Source: Xanthobacter autotrophicus (GTDB lineage Bacteria; Pseudomonadota; Alphaproteobacteria; Rhizobiales; Xanthobacteraceae). Taken from it: a DNA stretch of 64,000 bases. Below, piece after piece: positions 60,099 through 64,000 of the stretch. Position numbers and translations under genes: made by a program. A model generated the notes under the pieces. That model did not search any database and was not told the DNA's origin. It worked only from the letters and a program-made list of their open reading frames with translations. Where the stretch lies: NCBI RefSeq assembly GCF_043194295.1, contig NZ_JBAFVK010000016.1; one strand, written 5' to 3'. Numbering within the stretch: the first letter of the stretch is position 1; each line of letters starts with the position of its first letter.

Positions 60099-61490
60099 TC
60101 AATAAAGCCCGGTCAGATAGTAGAAGCCGATGACGAAAAATACCGCCATCGTCTTGATGAGCGTGATGGCGAAGATATCGCCGTAGGACTGACGGTGCGA
60201 CAGCCCCGTCACCGCGAGCAAGGTGATGACCGCGCCGTTGTGCGGCAAGGTATCCATGCCGCCCGAGGCCATGGAGGCCACGCGGTGCATCACTTCCAGC
60301 GGAATGCCATGGGCGTGGGCCTGGGCGATGAACTGCTCCGACATGGCGGCCAGCGCGATGGACAGGCCCCCCGAGGCCGAGCCGGTGATGCCGGCCAGCG
60401 TCGTGACGGTGATCGCCTCGTTGATGAGCGGGTTGGGGATGGCGCTCAGCGCCCCCTTGATGACGAGGAAGCCGGGCAGCGCCGCGATCACCGCGCCGAA
60501 GCCGTATTCCGTCGCCGTGTTCAGGCTGGCGAGCAGCGCGCCGGAGACGGCGTCGCGGGAGCCACCGGAGAACTTGCCGGCGATGGCCTTGAAGCCGAAC
60601 ACCGCCACCGTGAGGATGCCCAGCAGCAGCGCCGCCTGCACCGACCAGATGGCGGCCCAGGTGCCGGTGGGCACGCTCACCGCCGCCCCGCCGTCCACCA
60701 GGGTGGCGCTGGCGGTGGGGCCGAACCAGCCGGGGATGAGCTTGGCGAAGACGAGGTTGGCGATGCCCACCACCACCAGCGGCAGCAGCGCGAGGAAGGG
60801 TGAGACCAGCGGCACGCTGGTGTCCACCACCACCTCGTTCATGTGGCCCTCGCCATAGCCCTCACCCTTCCGCTGCGCCTGGCGGCGGCGGAACTCCAGG
60901 TAGCTCATGCCCACCACCACCATGAAGATGGAGCCGACAATGCCGAGGATGGGCGCGGCATAGGCCGTGGTCTTGAAGAAGGTGGTGGGGATGATGTTCT
61001 GGATCTGCGGGGTGCCGGGCAGCGTATCCATGGTGAAGGAGAAGGCGCCGAGCGCCACCACGGCCGGCAGCAGACGCTTGGGAATGCCCACCTGGCGGAA
61101 CATCTCGGCACCGAACGGGTAAATGGCGAACACCACCACGAACAGCGACACGCCGCCATATGTGAGCACCGCGCCCACCAGGACGATGGACAGGATGGCG
61201 CGCCCAGGGCCCAGCAGCTTCACGATGGAGGCGACGATGGAGCGCGAGAAGCCGGACAGCTCGATGAGCTTGCCGAACACCGCGCCCAGCAGGAACACCG
61301 GGAAGTAGAGCTTGATGAAGCCCACCATCTTTTCCATGAACAGGCCGGAAAAGATGACGGGCACCGCCGACGGATCCGTCAGCAGGACGGCGCCGATGGC
61401 CGCAACGGGCGCGAACAGGATCACGCTGAAGCCCCGATAGGCCACCAGCATCAGGAAGCCGAGCGCGGCAAGGCAAATGAGGAAGCTCAT
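60099..61490 (-). CDS. GntP-family permease
   Basis: A 463-residue transporter with about 12 hydrophobic spans and the GntP layout. GVSLFVVVFAIYPFGAEMF near 113-131 and TMDTLPGTPQIQNIIP near 153-168 are diagnostic, and ASGGMDTLPHNGAVI near 410 is the mirror motif of the second half. Family members import gluconate, D-serine, fructuronate or related acids with protons. No catabolic gene lies beside it, so the substrate is unknown. ATG at 61490. Confidence 0.88.
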   Translation of the reverse strand: MSFLICLAALGFLMLVAYRGFSVILFAPVAAIGAVLLTDPSAVPVIFSGLFMEKMVGFIKLYFPVFLLGAVFGKLIELSGFSRSIVASIVKLLGPGRAILSIVLVGAVLTYGGVSLFVVVFAIYPFGAEMFRQVGIPKRLLPAVVALGAFSFTMDTLPGTPQIQNIIPTTFFKTTAYAAPILGIVGSIFMVVVGMSYLEFRRRQAQRKGEGYGEGHMNEVVVDTSVPLVSPFLALLPLVVVGIANLVFAKLIPGWFGPTASATLVDGGAAVSVPTGTWAAIWSVQAALLLGILTVAVFGFKAIAGKFSGGSRDAVSGALLASLNTATEYGFGAVIAALPGFLVIKGALSAIPNPLINEAITVTTLAGITGSASGGLSIALAAMSEQFIAQAHAHGIPLEVMHRVASMASGGMDTLPHNGAVITLLAVTGLSHRQSYGDIFAITLIKTMAVFFVIGFYYLTGLY

Positions 61491-62016
61491 GGGATATCCG
61501 GGAATCGAGATGGGAAAATAGTAACGGGAGGTTGGGAAGCTACCCTGCCCTATAATCTTTGGCGACTAGACTTGAGTTTGTGTCCCCAGCGTCAGCTGCG
61601 CCGGCTCAAGAACACCCGTTAAGAGTGCGGACGGCGCTCCTGCGGACCCACGTGGAGCCGGCAGCGAAACGGGGAATCGTCGCGACAGGCACACTGCCGG
61701 AGCCACCCCGTGCGGATCCCCCACGCCAATGGTCGACCTGCACCTCAGCCGGGACACGGCGCACGGGCCACCCATAGAGGCGTGAGCGCGGCAGGATCAG
61801 CGGCCCGCTGTCCTGCCGAGCGGAATTTCCGTTGCACGGAACGACCCGTTGCAAGACCTTACCGGCCGCGCTCTTGCCGCGCGCCTGTCCGCCTTCCGAC
61901 CAGTTGGTGGCCATGCAGCCGGCTCGCGGTCGCGGACATTGGATCTGCAGAAACGCGCGATTGATACCGGGATACCCCCTTTACTTCAACATTCCAATAA
62001 TCGATAGAGTGTTCAC
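61491..62016. other. Divergent intergenic region between gntP-like and arsR-like genes
   Basis: 526 nt with no convincing gene. GC-rich over most of its length but AT-rich in the last 50 nt before the ArsR-family start, where an operator-like repeat (61988-62013) lies. Promoters for both genes are expected here. Confidence 0.45.
61988..62013. promoter_or_regulatory. Probable operator of the ArsR-family regulator
   Basis: aacattc and gagtgtt form an inverted repeat (6 of 7 pairs) with a 12-nt centre containing ataatcgata. It ends 3 nt before the ATG of the regulator gene. Size and AT-rich centre are typical of SmtB/ArsR operators, which overlap their own promoter. Autorepression by the regulator is likely. 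Confidence 0.5.
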
Positions 62017-62328
62017 ATGAGTTTCGACGCAAAGCGTTTGCTCACGGACAGGCAGGTGGAAGAAGCGGCGGGGATGTTCTCTGCGCTTGCCGATCCCCAG
62101 CGCCTACGGCTGCTCATCCTTCTCGCCGGCCGGGAAATTTCGGTTTCCGAGCTGGCGGCGGCGCAGGGGGAAAAGCTGTCGACACTGTCCGCGCGGCTCA
62201 AGGTCCTGCACGCGGCGCGCCTGGTGGGGCGCCGTCGGGAGGGCAAGTCGATCCTTTACCACCTGGCGGACGACCATGTGCTGGCGCTCGTGTCCAGCGC
62301 CGTCGACCACGCCTGCGAGACCCATTGA
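62017..62328 (+). CDS. ArsR/SmtB-family zinc-type repressor
   Basis: A 103-residue winged-helix repressor. The helix-turn-helix is in SVSELAAAQGEKLSTLSARL (residues 42-61), with the wing in RREGKSILYHL (73-83). The C-terminal helix gives the alpha-5 metal site Asp85-x-His87-x10-His98-x2-Glu101, the pattern of zinc sensors such as SmtB and CzrA. No cysteine pair of the arsenic type is seen. The downstream histidine-rich gene is its likely target. ATG at 62017. Confidence 0.88.
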   Translation: MSFDAKRLLTDRQVEEAAGMFSALADPQRLRLLILLAGREISVSELAAAQGEKLSTLSARLKVLHAARLVGRRREGKSILYHLADDHVLALVSSAVDHACETH

Positions 62329-62345
62329 GCACGAGGGTGAAGCCG

Positions 62346-62702
62346 ATGTCCGAGACCTGCAAGATCCACCCCGACCATCCGCACCGGCACGGCCCGGGCT
62401 GCGGCCATACGGCGGTCCGCCACGGCGATCATCCGGACTATCTCCACGACGGCCACCTGCATCACATGCACGCCGACCATGTGGATGAGCATGTGATCGA
62501 GGTGAGCGCCATCAACCCGCACCGCTGCACCCCCGACCACGTCTGCGCCGGCCACGAGAAGGGCCATGTGCACGGCCCCGGCTGCGGCCACGAGGCGGTG
62601 CCCCACGGCGACCATGTGGATTACCTGGTTGACGGCCACCTGCACCATCCGCACGGCGACCATTGCGACGACCACGGCCCTGTCGAGATTGTCCGTGGCT
62701 GA
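62346..62702 (+). CDS. Histidine-rich metal-binding protein with an internal duplication
   Basis: A 118-residue protein with 28 histidines (24%) and 6 cysteines. Residues 15-40 and 76-101 are copies of one 26-residue unit, identical at 22 positions, each built as HGPGCGH, AV, HGDH, DYL and DGHLHH. It has no signal peptide or membrane span. ATG at 62346 follows GAGGGTGA; a TTG at 62325 would overlap the ArsR-family stop. Next to a zinc-type ArsR repressor, it most likely buffers or delivers zinc or nickel. It is not a transporter. I cannot name a characterised family. Confidence 0.75.
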   Translation: MSETCKIHPDHPHRHGPGCGHTAVRHGDHPDYLHDGHLHHMHADHVDEHVIEVSAINPHRCTPDHVCAGHEKGHVHGPGCGHEAVPHGDHVDYLVDGHLHHPHGDHCDDHGPVEIVRG

Positions 62703-62757
62703 AAACGCGGGGATGGCTGGCCTGTGGTGAGCAGCCTGCCCCCGGCTCGGTTCAAGA

Positions 62758-62786
62758 CGGCTGCGCCCGGCGAGGACGCAGCCGTT
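62758..62786. terminator. Bidirectional terminator between the His-rich gene and argC
   Basis: 9-bp stem acggctgcg (62758-62766) with cgcagccgt (62778-62786), loop 11 nt, followed by ttcc on the plus strand. It lies in the 90-nt gap between convergent genes and could stop both transcripts. Confidence 0.6.
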
Positions 62787-62792
62787 TCCGCA

Positions 62793-63845
<1,053 letters not shown>

Positions 63846-64000
63846 TGTGGCTCTCCATCATCGGCGCTCGGGGGTTCTGCGCCGGCGCCGGGCGTCGCTG
63901 TCTACACCGCTTTTTGCGACGAATGAAGGACACACCGCCCACGGTTCCGGCCAAACCGCCGGAAACGCCCGTGCAGCCCCTCCCTACAGCGCCTCGGCGG

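Overview
The window is high-GC, densely coded DNA that looks like an alphaproteobacterium of the order Hyphomicrobiales. The best fit is a methylotroph or autotroph of the Xanthobacteraceae type; this is inferred from gene content and has not been tested by phylogeny. Support comes from a set of tetrahydromethanopterin (H4MPT) biosynthesis genes, a class I polyhydroxyalkanoate synthase, two different fructose-1,6-bisphosphatases, and intergenic palindromes of a kind common in this order.

Left third (about 0.5-25 kb): an exopolysaccharide locus. Minus-strand genes encode a Wzy-like polymerase, four family-4 glycosyltransferases, an SDR epimerase and a Wzc/ExoP-type co-polymerase tyrosine kinase. 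Plus-strand genes make activated sugars: UDP-glucuronate (ugd), GDP-mannose (manC, with an AGE-family isomerase opposite) and dTDP-rhamnose (rfbC, rfbB, rfbD, rfbA, with translational overlaps). A WbaP/ExoY-type initiating phosphotransferase closes the locus at 23.6-25.1 kb. Ferredoxin-NADP reductase, an EamA transporter and an unknown membrane protein lie between. No outer-membrane exporter (Wza) or flippase (Wzx) is visible, so the locus probably continues to the left.

Middle (25.5-42 kb): a CinA-type protein is followed by an operon of circularly permuted ATP-grasp, alpha-E and transglutaminase-like proteins, preceded by a sigma54-like promoter. An orphan PstB-like ATPase and a HIT protein come next. 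Then there is an H4MPT group: beta-RFAP synthase, two ATP-grasp ligases, a CitG-like protein, a HisA-like protein and a FolB-like aldolase. This group is split by a large autotransporter gene on the opposite strand, and class I fructose bisphosphatase follows it.

Right third (42-64 kb): an acyl-CoA synthetase, a GNAT acetyltransferase, an M16 peptidase overlapping threonine synthase, PHA synthase, an aminotransferase, homoserine dehydrogenase and GlpX (class II FBPase). Next are a small periplasmic ClpP-fold-like protein, an MgtC/DUF4010 protein, RecJ, a DUF1275 protein, an orphan ParA with a basic-tailed partner, a GntP permease, a zinc-type ArsR regulator with a histidine-rich duplicated protein, and ArgC at the edge.

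No tRNA, rRNA, CRISPR array or intact insertion sequence was seen. Several small interspersed repeats and hairpins are recorded in intergenic DNA.
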